From NCBI GenBank assembly GCA_024635485.1, contig JAGXIV010000012.1, forward strand, positions 1-35,542: a DNA stretch of 35,542 bases, in the 5' to 3' direction. Positions within the stretch are counted from its first letter, which is position 1; the number at the start of each line of letters is the position of its first letter. Shown one piece after another: positions 1 through 9,140 of this stretch. Source of the stretch: a bacterium (GTDB taxonomy: Bacteria; Patescibacteriota; Gracilibacteria; BD1-5; UBA6164). The notes beneath the pieces were generated by a model. It did no database searches, was not told the origin of the DNA, and was given only the letters and a program-made list of their open reading frames with translations. The position numbers and the translations under genes were made by a program.

Positions 1-370
1 AACTAATATCTTCTTCTGAGAGTAGTCGAAAGCTCTGCAATTGAGTTCCTAAGAAATTTGCACTATTTTTCATGAGAGAAAGTGATGATTCACTGAGTGA
101 ATTTTGTGATTTAAGAATGACAATATTGTTGAGGTATCCTTGACGTTCTTCTTTTGAAGCCATAGCAAAAATTACTTCACCGGACTTTGGAACTGGAAGT
201 GAACTCGGAGAAATAGTATTCCAATTCGATGGAACTCAAATAGATATATTTTCAATATTTTGTAATACAAGTCCAGATTCTTCATCAATTTGAACAACAT
301 CATCGTTTGAAATTAAACTACATGAGGAAAGCATTAATATACAGATGTAACTGAAAATATATTTTTTCAT
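1..370 (-). CDS. Putative lipoprotein, C-terminal part outside window
   Basis: About 123 residues are visible from the ATG at 368-370; the 3' end lies beyond base 1. The N-terminus is MKK, a hydrophobic stretch, then LSSC, which fits a lipoprotein signal peptide with the lipid-modified Cys near residue 16. An in-frame TGA at 236-238 must be read as Gly, otherwise the protein would stop after 44 residues. The rest is polar and rich in Ser and Glu, with no domain I recognise. It lies 2 nt downstream of a small membrane-protein gene on the same strand, so the two are probably co-transcribed. Export to the cell surface is inferred from the signal only; the function is unknown. Confidence 0.7.
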
Positions 371-372
371 AT

Positions 373-696
373 CTAGATAAGTGGAACAAGAAATAAAATA
401 AAACAAAGACCAAGAACTCAAATTCCTCAAAGTATAAGAGTTCGAGGAATTCTAGAATGACCGTATTTTAGGAGCGCAAAAATTAGATAGAGCGTGTAGC
501 TGCTAATAAGTGCAATGTAGAGAGGAAGTAGAAAAATCTCTAAATAGTCTTTAAATACTCATGCACTCAATAAAAAAAACACAAGAAAAAATGAAAAAGA
601 AGACACAAGAAATACGAGTTTTGAAGAGAGATAGAGGATAGGAAATCTCTCTTGTGGGTTACTCAGAGTAGTAGAAAAAGTTTTTTTCAGGCTCAT
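373..696 (-). CDS. Small hypothetical membrane protein (107 aa)
   Basis: The frame runs from ATG at 694-696 to TAG at 373-375 and is open only if three in-frame TGAs are read as Gly. About three hydrophobic segments are visible (roughly residues 28-48, 53-73 and 88-106), so an integral membrane protein is likely. There is no recognisable family motif. Its stop lies 2 nt before the ATG of the downstream lipoprotein gene, which suggests a two-gene unit. It diverges from gatC, so the 697-761 gap should hold promoters for both directions. No clear consensus could be assigned there. Confidence 0.6.
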
Positions 697-761
697 ACTT
701 GATTTTATTATCCCCCTCTATATAGTAGGGGAAGAAATTACTGCCTAAAATATATGTAAAA

Positions 762-1049
762 ATGAGCATATCGCAAGAAGACTTACAAAAGATAAGTAAA
801 AAACTTTCTAAAATTCCAGCGGATAACCCAAAACTTCTTCAAAATATTTCAGATATTGTTGAATATATGGATTTACTTGCAGAAGTGGATACTGAGAATG
901 TTATTCCTACCATTTCTGTTGTGGAAAACTATGCACTACTACGAGAGGATATTAAAATTGATGCTCCTGCAACTCCAGACGAGCTTCTTGCTTGTAGTAA
1001 ACAAAAAGTAGTTGCACATCAAATCGTACTTCCAAATATTATGAACTAA
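762..1049 (+). CDS. gatC: Asp-tRNA(Asn)/Glu-tRNA(Gln) amidotransferase subunit C
   Basis: A 95-residue protein with the usual GatC length and layout: an N-terminal helix, a central segment with ISDIVEYMDLLAEVDTENV and a later LREDI motif, then a C-terminal VLPNIMN close to the family's typical 'VP.vl' ending. GatC stabilises the GatA-GatB complex, which converts misacylated Glu-tRNA(Gln) or Asp-tRNA(Asn) to the correct amidated form in the cytoplasm. gatA and gatB are not in the window. The protein contains no glycine, so it says nothing about the code. recF follows within about 8-26 nt depending on its start. No Shine-Dalgarno motif precedes the ATG. Confidence 0.85.
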   Translation: MSISQEDLQKISKKLSKIPADNPKLLQNISDIVEYMDLLAEVDTENVIPTISVVENYALLREDIKIDAPATPDELLACSKQKVVAHQIVLPNIMN

Positions 1050-1056
1050 TTAGGCT

Positions 1057-2094
1057 TTGATTCAAACGCTTCACATGAAAAATTTTAGAAATTTCGCTTC
1101 TCGTGAAATTTCTTTTTGAGCCTGACAAAATATTATCATTTGAAATAATGGAAGATGAAAATCTAATATACTCGAGGCTCTCAGTATTCCTGTCAACCCT
1201 ATGGTAGAAAGTCATCCAGAATATCTCGTTCGTACAAATTGTGACACACTCTATATATGATATAGTTTATCACAAGAATCACTGAGCTTTTCCTATACAA
1301 AAAGTACAAAAAAAAGAAAATATGGTCTTGGATGAAAATCCACTACAAAACAAAGAATCAAAAGTTTTTATCCGCATATCGTGAGTTTTCATCCACAAGC
1401 TATGAATCTCATGTACCTCGGTCCAAGCGAAAGGAGATCATTTTTAGATGAGCTCCTTGGGCAAGCGTATGAGAAATACTCTACACTCCTGAGAAATTAT
1501 AAAACTATACTACTGAGTCGAAATAAAATTCTAAAAAATATTTCTGATGGAAAATCAAGCCTCTCTGAATTAGACTTTTGGAATCAAAAATTTATTGCTT
1601 CAGCTACAGAAATATATAAATATAGAAAACTCTTCGTCGAATTCTTACAAGAAAATGCATTTGGACTCAAAAAATTCTTGTTTTGAAAAGTTGAGAATAT
1701 AGAATTTGAATATAAAACAAGCATTGATTTACAAGATATAGAGCATTCATTCTCAAAAGCATTACATGAATTACAATCTCGCGAAATACTGCTGCGAAAA
1801 ACACTCAGAGGCCCTCATCTTGATGATTTTGATATACTGCTAGATTGAATTCCTCTAATTCATTTTGCATCTCGTTGAGAAGTGAAAAGTATCCTATTAT
1901 GAGTCAAGTTTTTAGAAACTCAATATTTGGCTGAAAATTCTTCACAAAAAGAAATTATTTTTATTATTGATGATATACTCAGTGAACTTGATTTACAGCA
2001 TCGAGATATGCTTTTAGTTCATATTGGATCACGTCAATCTGTGATAAGTTGTATTGAGGATATAGGAATCGAGTGAAATAAAATATACATATAA
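1057..2094 (+). CDS. recF: DNA replication/repair protein RecF
   Basis: About 345 residues, close to the usual 350-370. RecF is an SMC-like ATPase that helps RecR and RecO load RecA at gaps. The start region reads LKNFRNF-like ('HMKNFRNF'). Walker A is GNNGRGKSN, with Gly residues encoded by TGA. The conserved PSERRSFLDELL segment follows, then a coiled-coil-like middle, TLRGPHLDDFD, ASRGEVKS (Gly = TGA) and the Walker B/D-loop IIDDILSELD near the C-terminus. At least ten in-frame TGAs are needed to keep the frame open, several at invariant glycines. I chose TTG 1057 because the resulting N-terminus fits the family; ATG 1075 is an alternative. It follows gatC closely, probably in one transcript. 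Confidence 0.88.
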
Positions 2095-2177
2095 ATAAAT
2101 AGTAGTTTTTGTAAAGGAAGTTTTAATTTTTTAGTTGAGAATAATCTCGTAAACGAGTACTATAAAGAAGAATATAG

Positions 2178-2208
2178 ACTTTTTAACATTCCAAAATACT
2201 TTTTAACA
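2178..2208 (+). repeat. Paired 11-bp direct repeat upstream of surface-protein gene
   Basis: ACTTTTTAACA occurs at 2178-2188 and again at 2198-2208, a 20-nt period, ending 12 nt before the ATG at 2220. The recF-2220 gap (2095-2219) otherwise holds no gene. Two copies about two helical turns apart could be a protein-binding site, but in such AT-rich DNA chance is possible. Confidence 0.3.
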
Positions 2209-2219
2209 ATCAAAGTCCT

Positions 2220-3629
2220 ATGAAATGATACATCAAATCATTCCTTTTCCTTCTAAGCTTTTGTATAGTTTCTCCAAGTTTTGCCGCAGGAGCACTTGAC
2301 CATTTTGAAGTAATCCTCTGAAAAGAAACAGCGAAAGTTGGAGAGGCCCTTGATATTACAATCTCAGCGGTAGATAAAAACAACGAAATAATTACCACTT
2401 ATACAGGTGATATTCTTGTCTTCTCAGAGAGTGATAAAGAAGCTCAATTTCCAAATGATCTTGCAGAAAATAGTTATTCATTTACTACAAGTGATACTGG
2501 AAGTGTGAAGTTTGAAAATGCTGTACAATTTCAAAATGCTGGAAATCAAGATGTCTACGTATATGATTTGAATGACGAAAATATTCTTGGTCTTGCTGAA
2601 GTAACTATTACTGAAAATGAAGCTGCAGCAAATCTAGATATTGAAATAAATAGTCCAGAAAATGGAATCACAATAGGAAAAAACACAATTAAAATATCCG
2701 GAACAACACAAAAAAATTATCAAGTACGAATTGTTGTGAATAAGGGAGAATGAATATTTACAACCAGTAACGGAGACGGAGTTTTTGAAAAAGAAATCGA
2801 AAACCTTCAACAAGGTGCAAATAGTATACAAGCATTTGTTCTTAATGCAGATGATGAAGTAGTAGGAGAATCAGAAGCAATCAGTATCAAAGTAGATGCA
2901 AGTTTACCAAGCTTTAAAAGTATAAGTATTACTCCTGAAGGAAGCGTCCAAGCAGATGAACTTATTACTATACAAGTTGTTTCAAGTATTGGGCTTACAG
3001 AAGTAACTGCTATCGTTGATGATGCTATTACAGTTTTGGAAGAAGGAAGAGATGGGATATATACTGGTAAAACTCGAGCTCCAAAAAAGGATGGTCGTTA
3101 TGGAGTAGATATTATTATGAAAGATGAATTTGCTCACGAAGTTCGTGAAGCAAATGCAGCAACTCTGATCGTTGATGGAGTAGCACTTAATGCTGCAGCA
3201 ACAGAAGAAAAACCAACTGTTATTGAAACGATAAATTCAACAGAAACTCCGACTGAGCTTAACCTCACTATTACAGGTATAGAACTCACAGAACTCAAAA
3301 CAAAATCTATTCTTACTTGGGATGCGGTCGCAGATGCGAGTAGTTACAATATTTACAAAAAGATATCAGAAAATCAGATAGAACTTATAGAGAATGTAGA
3401 AGAAGCTCGATATGAAATAGATATAATTGGCGATGAAATGAAATATGATGACTTTGCTATTAAAGCAGTTTGAATGACTGCTTCAGGTCAAACTATCCAA
3501 TGAGATCTTTCAGAAATGACTCGAGTACAAACAGGACCTGAGCTCTATATAATGTTAGCTCTCCTTGCTTTTCTCATGACAGGATGAGTATTTTATCTCA
3601 GAAAAAATACGTGAAATACTTATTCATAA
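2220..3629 (+). CDS. Secreted/cell-surface protein with Ig-like and fibronectin-like regions (469 aa)
   Basis: ATG at 2220 gives a signal peptide (basic start, hydrophobic residues about 6-20, SFAAGA cleavage-like site). The mature part starts with an Ig-like segment about 100 residues long. Next comes a bacterial Ig/'filamin-like' part with INSPENGITIGKN and KISGTT (residues ~140-220), a further beta-rich region, and a fibronectin-III-like segment around residues 350-420 (SILTWDAVADASSYNIYKK). The C-terminus has TGPE, one hydrophobic segment (LYIMLALLAFLMTGG) and a short basic tail, which suggests a membrane or sortase-like anchor. Six in-frame TGAs are Gly. Function unknown; adhesion or surface-layer roles are inference. 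The gene ends at a strong bidirectional terminator. Confidence 0.75.
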
Positions 3630-3640
3630 TAAGAGTAATA

Positions 3641-3682
3641 ATATTAAAAAAGAACTGGAATAATTCAGTTCTTTTTTAATAT
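3641..3682. terminator. Bidirectional terminator between convergent genes
   Basis: A perfect 17-bp inverted repeat pairs 3641-3657 with 3666-3682 around an 8-nt loop. The stem has a CAGTTC core with six T after it on the plus strand and, by symmetry, on the minus strand too. The minus-strand gene's stop (3676-3678) lies inside the right arm. Confidence 0.85.
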
Positions 3683-4467
3683 ATATTTCTCAGTCCTTCT
3701 CCTACAAAATTTCATCCATTTTTTTTAATACAATCTAAGAAGAAGAGATATAAATCATGATTCAAATTTTTACTGAGTTCTTTCAGTCTATTGAACGACA
3801 TATTATATTTATAGGGAGCAATGTTCACAAATATATCTAGATTCAAAATAGATCCATATTTTTTTAGAGCTTTCGTGATAGTTTCAACTGCAATACCATC
3901 CTCGAGTGAATCAACAAGACAAGCTTCAAGAAGAGATAATTCTAATCCTGAAATTTTGAGTTGTAATCCATCTATTTCAATAGTTTTATGAAGTGGGAAA
4001 GTTCTTGAGAATAAATTAAGTGTCTTCCCTTCTTTTTTTCATTTGAGTGTTTTAAAAATTATCTCGCTAGATCCTATTTTTACTTTTTTATTTACATCTC
4101 TGTTAATGACAAAAATTTTTTCTGAAATAGAATAGTTTTTAAGATGAAATTCAAGTGCTTTCGTTCCGGAGATATAATACTGACTTCCACAATTCTGAGT
4201 TATATATTTTTTAGCTAGCTTCAAGTAGTACTTCTCAAGTAAATCAACACTATTAAGTTTTACATCCTCATCATCAGGAACTATATATACTCAAGCTTTC
4301 AAAGATACTATAATTCACGTTGCTTTCAGTCTATACACCAGTTTAGATACCTTAGTATTATATTCTGCTCTCTGTTCTGGATCAATAATATCATGAATTT
4401 CATCTTTAAAAATAACTTTTCATCAACTTCTTCACAATACTTTAACAATTTTGTTAAAATCATTCAT
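3676..4467 (-). CDS. AbiEi-like antitoxin/transcriptional regulator (orphan)
   Basis: A 263-residue protein from ATG 4465-4467. An N-terminal winged-helix-like part (residues ~1-70) ends in KLVYRLKATGIIVSLKAGVY, matching the 'L.r.gliv.l.rGvY' wing of AbiEi-type antitoxins. The next part contains YYISGTKALEFH, like the 'YYlsg.sAL..h' motif at the start of the AbiEi C-terminal domain. In AbiE systems AbiEi represses its own operon and is paired with the AbiEii nucleotidyltransferase toxin. No AbiEii is beside it: the next gene on this strand is a murein hydrolase running away from it. About seven TGA codons are read as Gly. Family assignment is by eye from these motifs; it could be another wHTH regulator. 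Two 16-bp direct repeats lie 50-90 nt upstream. Confidence 0.55.
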
Positions 4468-4498
4468 TCTCTTTATTCTTATTAAATAGCCTTAAATT

Positions 4499-4556
4499 AA
4501 CTATAAAAATAATATAGTTTTTACTATGAAAATCAAATATTTTTTACTATGAAAAT
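4499..4556. promoter_or_regulatory. Direct and inverted repeats upstream of AbiEi-like gene
   Basis: The 16-mer TTTTTACTATGAAAAT is present at 4518-4533 and 4541-4556, a 23-nt period. Next to it AACTATA (4499-4505) and TATAGTT (4513-4519) form a 7-bp inverted repeat. This block lies 31-89 nt upstream of the AbiEi-like ATG, so it is a candidate operator for autoregulation. The remaining 4557-4678 stretch shows no gene or obvious signal. Confidence 0.4.
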
Positions 4557-4678
4557 AAATGAGTTTTAAACTACTATATTCTCAGTCTCGTATATAATGT
4601 TCGCGCCTCCTACATTTTTTACATTCTCCTCTCTTATTTTTTTTAGTATAAAATATACATACTATTTTTAGAATATTA

Positions 4679-4706
4679 AAAAAGCTCTCGATGAAGAGAG
4701 CTTTTT
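4679..4706 (-). terminator. Rho-independent terminator
   Basis: An 11-bp stem (4679-4689 with 4696-4706, GAGAGC core) with a 6-nt loop and T-run, 14 nt past the TAG at 4721-4723. It ends the murein-hydrolase transcript. Confidence 0.8.
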
Positions 4707-4720
4707 ATTATTTCCAATTT

Positions 4721-5086
4721 CTATTGCATAGAAGTTCTGTATTTAAAATCATCTGGGATATATTCTCATTTTACATGACTCATACATTTTGTGATGTTAT
4801 TATGCCAGTTAGAATCACTGGAAGCATAAATAGTTCCTGTTTTATTACCATATCGACTTAGTTGATCTAAGGTATTATATTTTCACAGAAATTTATTATT
4901 GAAAGTTGCTGTCATGGCAGCTATTGCAGATCGTGCATTTGGAAAATCTTTCGTGTCACCTCTATCATTGTTCCCTACATTTCAAATATTATACGCACTC
5001 TTGAGATATTTTCATAGAGAAGTTTCAGCAAGTCACACACACATCATAAATGTTGGGTCAATCCCTCAAGCGAGTGCTTCCTCCAC
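4721..5086 (-). CDS. Lysozyme/transglycosylase-like segment, separated by TAG from the M23 gene
   Basis: This 121-residue frame is the direct continuation of the M23 peptidase frame after an in-frame TAG (5087-5089). It begins with GTG immediately after that stop. It reads VEEALAGGIDPTFMMCVG, then LAETSLGKYLKS, then NIGNVGNNDRGDT and SAIAAM. An acidic residue in an 'AETSLG' setting followed by 'N.GNVGN' is typical of lysozyme-fold glucosaminidases and lytic transglycosylases, where that Glu is the likely catalytic acid. In-frame TGAs here encode conserved Gly. It may be translated by readthrough or re-initiation at GTG, or it may be a dead 3' part after a nonsense mutation or sequencing error. 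No ribosome binding site precedes the GTG. Confidence 0.55.
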
Positions 5087-6721
5087 CTAAATATCCCAGT
5101 TTCTAAAGTCTCAAACAGCATATGTATCCAAGAGATATTTCTGTCGTTCTAATTCAGAATCTCATTCTATAACAAATTTATTTCCACCTCAACTATTCGT
5201 AGATTTGAACTCATATCCCTTTCTTGATTTAAAATCAGATTTATATTTATATTCATATCGAGCTGGAAGCCCTGAATAACTGAGAAGTGAGAGATTGAGA
5301 TACTCTAGTGGGTCAGAATACTCTTCATTATCATACACAACAAAATGAAGATGTGGTCATGTAGTAAGTATTCCAGCTCCGTTCGTTCCATATTCTCATC
5401 CAGATTTCGCAAATACTTCTCATTCTTTTACATAATCATAGAGTCCTACATCTAACTCGTTAATATGTCAGTACAGTGTTACAAGTCAATCGCTATGCTT
5501 GAGAGCTACATAAGCATATCATGTGTTAACTGGTGGTTGCACATAAATAACATATCAATCCATAGGCGCTTTTACTTCTGTTCCCATCGGAGTTACAATA
5601 TCTATAGCATCATGATCTGTTCCTAATTGTGATTGATACTCTGCATCTCTAAAATAGGCACTAATTCCAAGATATGGGTTCACTGGCCAATTTAAAGGAT
5701 TATTTTCAAGTGGAACTCACCCAAGCCGAGACTCAGCATAAATTATTTTATTAATATTCTTACATTGATCAGAAAGTACTGATAGCTCTGTTTCTTGTTC
5801 TAAAATATCAACCAAGTCACAATTATATTTTTCCAAGAGTTTTTTCTTGGTATTGTTGAGTTTTATTTGCTCCTTGAGCTCTTTAACTTTGACATCTCTT
5901 TCAATTTCAATTTTTTCAGCTATATATCTTTGATATAGTTCTTCTTGTCCTTTTGTTATTTCAAGTATTCTTTGTTTTGATGCTCGTTTATCATCAAGAA
6001 TATTTCTTTCTAAAATTCACTGTTTTCGAAGATTTTTAAGATTATCTTCTGATTCTTGGAGTTCTAATTTTTTTTGATACAAAGAGAGAATAAAACTCCT
6101 ATGTTGTTCTATAAGCTGTTGACCTGTAAGTTGAATTATACTTTTAAAATATAAGTCATTCACCAGTTCATCGATTTTTTCTCAGGATAATAAAATAGAC
6201 TTAATATTATCTATATCATTATCAGTTGTTACGTAATCACCTTTTTTGTATAAATATACTATATATTCTAAAAGAATATCTGTACTCTCTTCAATTCGAG
6301 TTTTTAGTACATCAATCGTTTTTTTATTGACAGCTATTTCATCTTTTGTCGTTACAATTTGCTCATTTATTTTATTTACTTCCACAATAAGATCAGCAAT
6401 ATCTTTATCCATTTCATTAATAGATCATTCAAGTGAAGTGACCCTGTTAGAAACTTTTGCATTTTGCTCTTCCAGATATTCTCGTTTTGATTGTATTTTA
6501 TCTCCGATACTACTATAAACATTCAGATTATTATATGTTTTAAGAATTTGTTTATCTTCTTCACCAAGAAAAAGTGTGTCACTCTCAAAAATCATTTCTT
6601 TCTCTTGTCTTTTAAAATTTTCTAAAATTTGTCATTTATCTGCATTTGTAAGCGCAAAAACAACTGGGATTGTGAGACAAATAAGCAGTGGAGTGAATGT
6701 GATGAGACGTGATGTTTTCAT
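5087..6721 (-). CDS. M23 family murein endopeptidase with coiled-coil (EnvC/NlpD type)
   Basis: A 544-residue secreted protein. ATG 6719-6721 gives a signal peptide (LITFTPLLICLTIPVVFA). Long Lys/Glu/Gln-rich coiled coils follow (~residues 30-330). The peptidase M23 (LytM) domain (~residues 365-475) carries the zinc-binding HxxxD as HDAID and the HxH as GPHLHF. Most of its glycines, including the one before PHLHF, are TGA. M23 enzymes cut peptidoglycan peptide cross-bridges; the coiled-coil layout recalls EnvC-type regulators of division. After the M23 domain the frame continues for ~70 residues, then meets TAG at 5087-5089, past which a lysozyme-like domain is still in frame. Without that TAG it would be one 666-residue two-domain hydrolase. 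It follows the 122-aa membrane protein gene by 4 nt. Confidence 0.85.
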
Positions 6722-6725
6722 TATT

Positions 6726-7094
6726 TTAGAGTCCTTGAATAAATAATTCTGCAAGTACTATTATTATAAACGATAAAATGGCTGGCAGCAAGAATGGTAT
6801 TTTAAATGACATAATTACTACTAGACTAAGTGCAAATATAGTGAAGAAAAAAGATTGCCGCAAACTCGTCAAAACATGGTACATTCGTACTTCTCCTCGA
6901 AAATATATTTTCTTAAAAAAATATATAAGTAATGTGAGAAAACTTGTTGTTGCGAAACTGAAACTTAAAGTCAAAAATGAAAGTGCGAGTGTAGGATAAG
7001 AATATGGATCTAGATATGAAAGAAGCAATACAAAACTCGTACCACTTATAAGTGAAATTGCCAGGAGTATGAGGAGTATAAATCTTCTTCTCAT
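6726..7094 (-). CDS. Hypothetical four-helix membrane protein (122 aa)
   Basis: ATG 7092-7094 to TAA 6726-6728. The protein starts MRRR and has four strongly hydrophobic segments (about residues 5-25, 34-58, 77-95 and 100-118) with a basic loop KKIYFRGEVR between the second and third. No family is recognised. It lies 9 nt after the YmdB-like gene and 4 nt before the M23 peptidase gene, so it belongs to the same operon. It has only three glycines and none is TGA. Confidence 0.6.
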   Translation of the reverse strand: MRRRFILLILLAISLISGTSFVLLLSYLDPYSYPTLALSFLTLSFSFATTSFLTLLIYFFKKIYFRGEVRMYHVLTSLRQSFFFTIFALSLVVIMSFKIPFLLPAILSFIIIVLAELFIQGL

Positions 7095-7103
7095 GAGTAT
7101 TTG

Positions 7104-7913
7104 TTATTTTTGGAGGTAAGATATATTTTCTATCGAAATACATTTTTTTGTTATTTCATCTATTTCTACTATAAGGGCATTAACTTTATAACGACCACTT
7201 GTTTTTTGTTCAATTTTTCATCTTTGTATCCCTGATAAAAATCTTTTTTTCACAGACGAGAATTCTGCTCCTATCACTCAATCAAAAGGTCCATTCATTC
7301 AAACATCACCTATTAAACCAGTTCATCCAGCGAGAATATGAGCATCATTTGTTTGTATATGTGTGTGAGTTCCATAAACTACACTTACTTTTGAGTCTAA
7401 AAAGTGAGCAAGGCCATAGATTTCTGCGGTTGTTTCTCTGTGAAAATCGACTATCACCGCATCATAGCTCTTTGGATCAAGAGAATCAAGTATCTCTTGA
7501 GCTTTGAGAAAAGGATTTAATACCTTATGTGACATAAATACTTCACCAAGCAATTGAAACACGAGGAGTCTTTTTCAATTCTTCTCCACAATAATATATC
7601 CTTTCCCTACTTGTTTAAAACTACTATTTTCGTAAAAGTTAGCAGGACGAATAAGTGTACAATCTTTTTTTTCAAAAAATGTTTTAATACTGGGAGCATT
7701 ATCAAAAATATGATCTCCTCATGTCATAACATCAACTCAGAGAGACTCAATAAATTCAGCATGTTCTGCAACTGGACCTCTTCCAGAAGTTGCATTTTCT
7801 ATATTCACGATAGTAAAATCCGGATTATATTTTTTTTTGAGTTCTGGAATGTTTTCTTTCATTGCCTTTCGTCACAATCGACCGTATACATCTCAGAAAA
7901 TTAAAACTTTCAA
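7104..7913 (-). CDS. YmdB-type metallophosphoesterase (TIGR00282 family)
   Basis: A 269-residue protein of the family's usual length. The metal-binding motifs are all visible: FGDVYGR at the N-terminus, NIENATSGRG, GGDHIFDN, VDFHRET and YGTHTHIQTND. Family members are 2',3'-cyclic-nucleotide phosphodiesterases; B. subtilis YmdB affects biofilm and motility decisions. The start is TTG 7911-7913: an in-frame TAA lies a few codons upstream and no ATG or GTG comes before the first conserved motif. TGA codes for Gly in FGD, GDH, GTGLIGDVG and other conserved places. It lies between a membrane-protein gene (25 nt) and the 122-aa membrane-protein gene (9 nt), probably in one operon. Confidence 0.85.
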
Positions 7914-7937
7914 AACAGGGAGAAATTAAAAGATAAA

Positions 7938-9014
7938 TTATTTTTTTCTGAGTAACACATGATAATAGAATGAAGACAAAAGAAGAACAAATATTCCACT
8001 AAAAAGAAAATACCTTATAAAAACAAGGAGAAAAATAATTCTCGAATATAATACGCTTCTATCAACCAAATCCTCTTGGCTATCGTCATCATATTTTTTA
8101 GTAATATATTCATAATATTTCACATCACCTGAATCAATATTTTCTACTGCTTGAGATTTAAAAGCAATAGCATCTTGCATATTATCTATTTCAATAGAAA
8201 GTGTATCTTGTGTGAAATTTAAAGGAGAAAGTACTACTCCATAAATAACAACAAGAAATGCAAATTTAAAAATACTCTTTCAAGTTGTAAGTTCTATGGA
8301 TTTTTTTATATATGCACGTGCTCAAAGTTTAGGATCATCTTTTTTTTCAAATGCCATAATAACAAAAGCAAAAATAACTCTGTAAAGTATATATAGTTCT
8401 GATGCTATAAAAACGAATAAACTTATAAATAAAATCACTGCCCCTGAACTGGTACTCAATGGCATAATGTTATATGGACCAAATGCATAAAAAATAACTC
8501 AAGCAAAAATAATTGCAGGAGCGAGTGTATAAACAAAAGTCCAAGAAACGAGTGCAAAAAATGTAAGAATGTGAGGTCGAGAATAATAGAGATTTTTTTT
8601 AGGATGCAGTAACTTTCATTTGACGTAGTTACTGTAAAGTTTAGCGAGTAAAAATAAATAGTAGGTTGTTGCAATAAGAAAAGCAAGTACCATTACTAAA
8701 AACAAAAAGAGCATAAAAACAAACCAAACTGGATTATTTGCGAGTGCTTGCAAGAGTAAGTCTTGAGAAGCAACTGATGTTGAAAATATACTCAACCATT
8801 TAATAGGATCAAATAAACCAAAAATTGATATGAGTATTGCAAAAGGCACCATCACTATGAGTCAAAGTACAAGAGTCCAAAGATAGATAACTATCTTTGA
8901 GAGAGTCCATCAAATAAAATTTTTGTAAACAAATAGCACATCAGCCCAAATTCTTTTGAGTTCAAGAGTGAATTCGCTAAAAAAATCTTTCTCTTTCTTT
9001 TTACGTAAAAACAT
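7938..9014 (-). CDS. Hypothetical polytopic membrane protein (358 aa)
   Basis: ATG 9012-9014 to TAA 7938-7940, open only with seven TGAs as Gly. A charged N-terminus (FLRKKKEKDFFSEF) is followed by about six hydrophobic segments. A hydrophilic stretch rich in Asp and Glu (~residues 285-325) precedes a last transmembrane helix and a LLRKK end. The overall plan resembles uncharacterised glycerophosphoryl-diester or 'DUF'-type multi-pass proteins, but no signature is clear enough to name. It is the first gene of the minus-strand run that continues through the YmdB-like and M23 genes, and it diverges from the sugar-transferase gene. Confidence 0.55.
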
Positions 9015-9048
9015 AATGTATTTTTTGTTTGAGAAGTAGTAAAACATC

Positions 9049-9079
9049 ATTATACTACCCAAAAAATAGTGCTTTGCAA
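9049..9079 (-). promoter_or_regulatory. Possible promoter for the 358-aa membrane protein operon
   Basis: A perfect TATAAT on the minus strand (9049-9054) with TTGCAA at 9074-9079 upstream; the 19-nt spacer is slightly long. It lies 34 nt before the ATG at 9014, in the divergent gap. Confidence 0.35.
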
Positions 9080-9140
9080 AATTTTGAATGCAGTAGAGTT
9101 GACTATTTAATCTCTATACTTGAGAATCAAAAAAAATGTT

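Noticed and set aside
2220-3629. Several separate short genes here and in most other loci when TGA is taken as stop
   Set aside because: The pieces join in one frame and the TGAs sit at Gly positions of known families; they are single genes under code 25.
4518-4556. CRISPR-like array
   Set aside because: Only two copies of a 16-mer with a 7-nt gap; no spacers and no cas genes.
5020-5045. Frameshift between GIDPTF and AETSLGK parts of the lysozyme-like segment
   Set aside because: On recounting the GT repeat at 5033-5042 the frame is continuous; only the TAG at 5087-5089 interrupts it.
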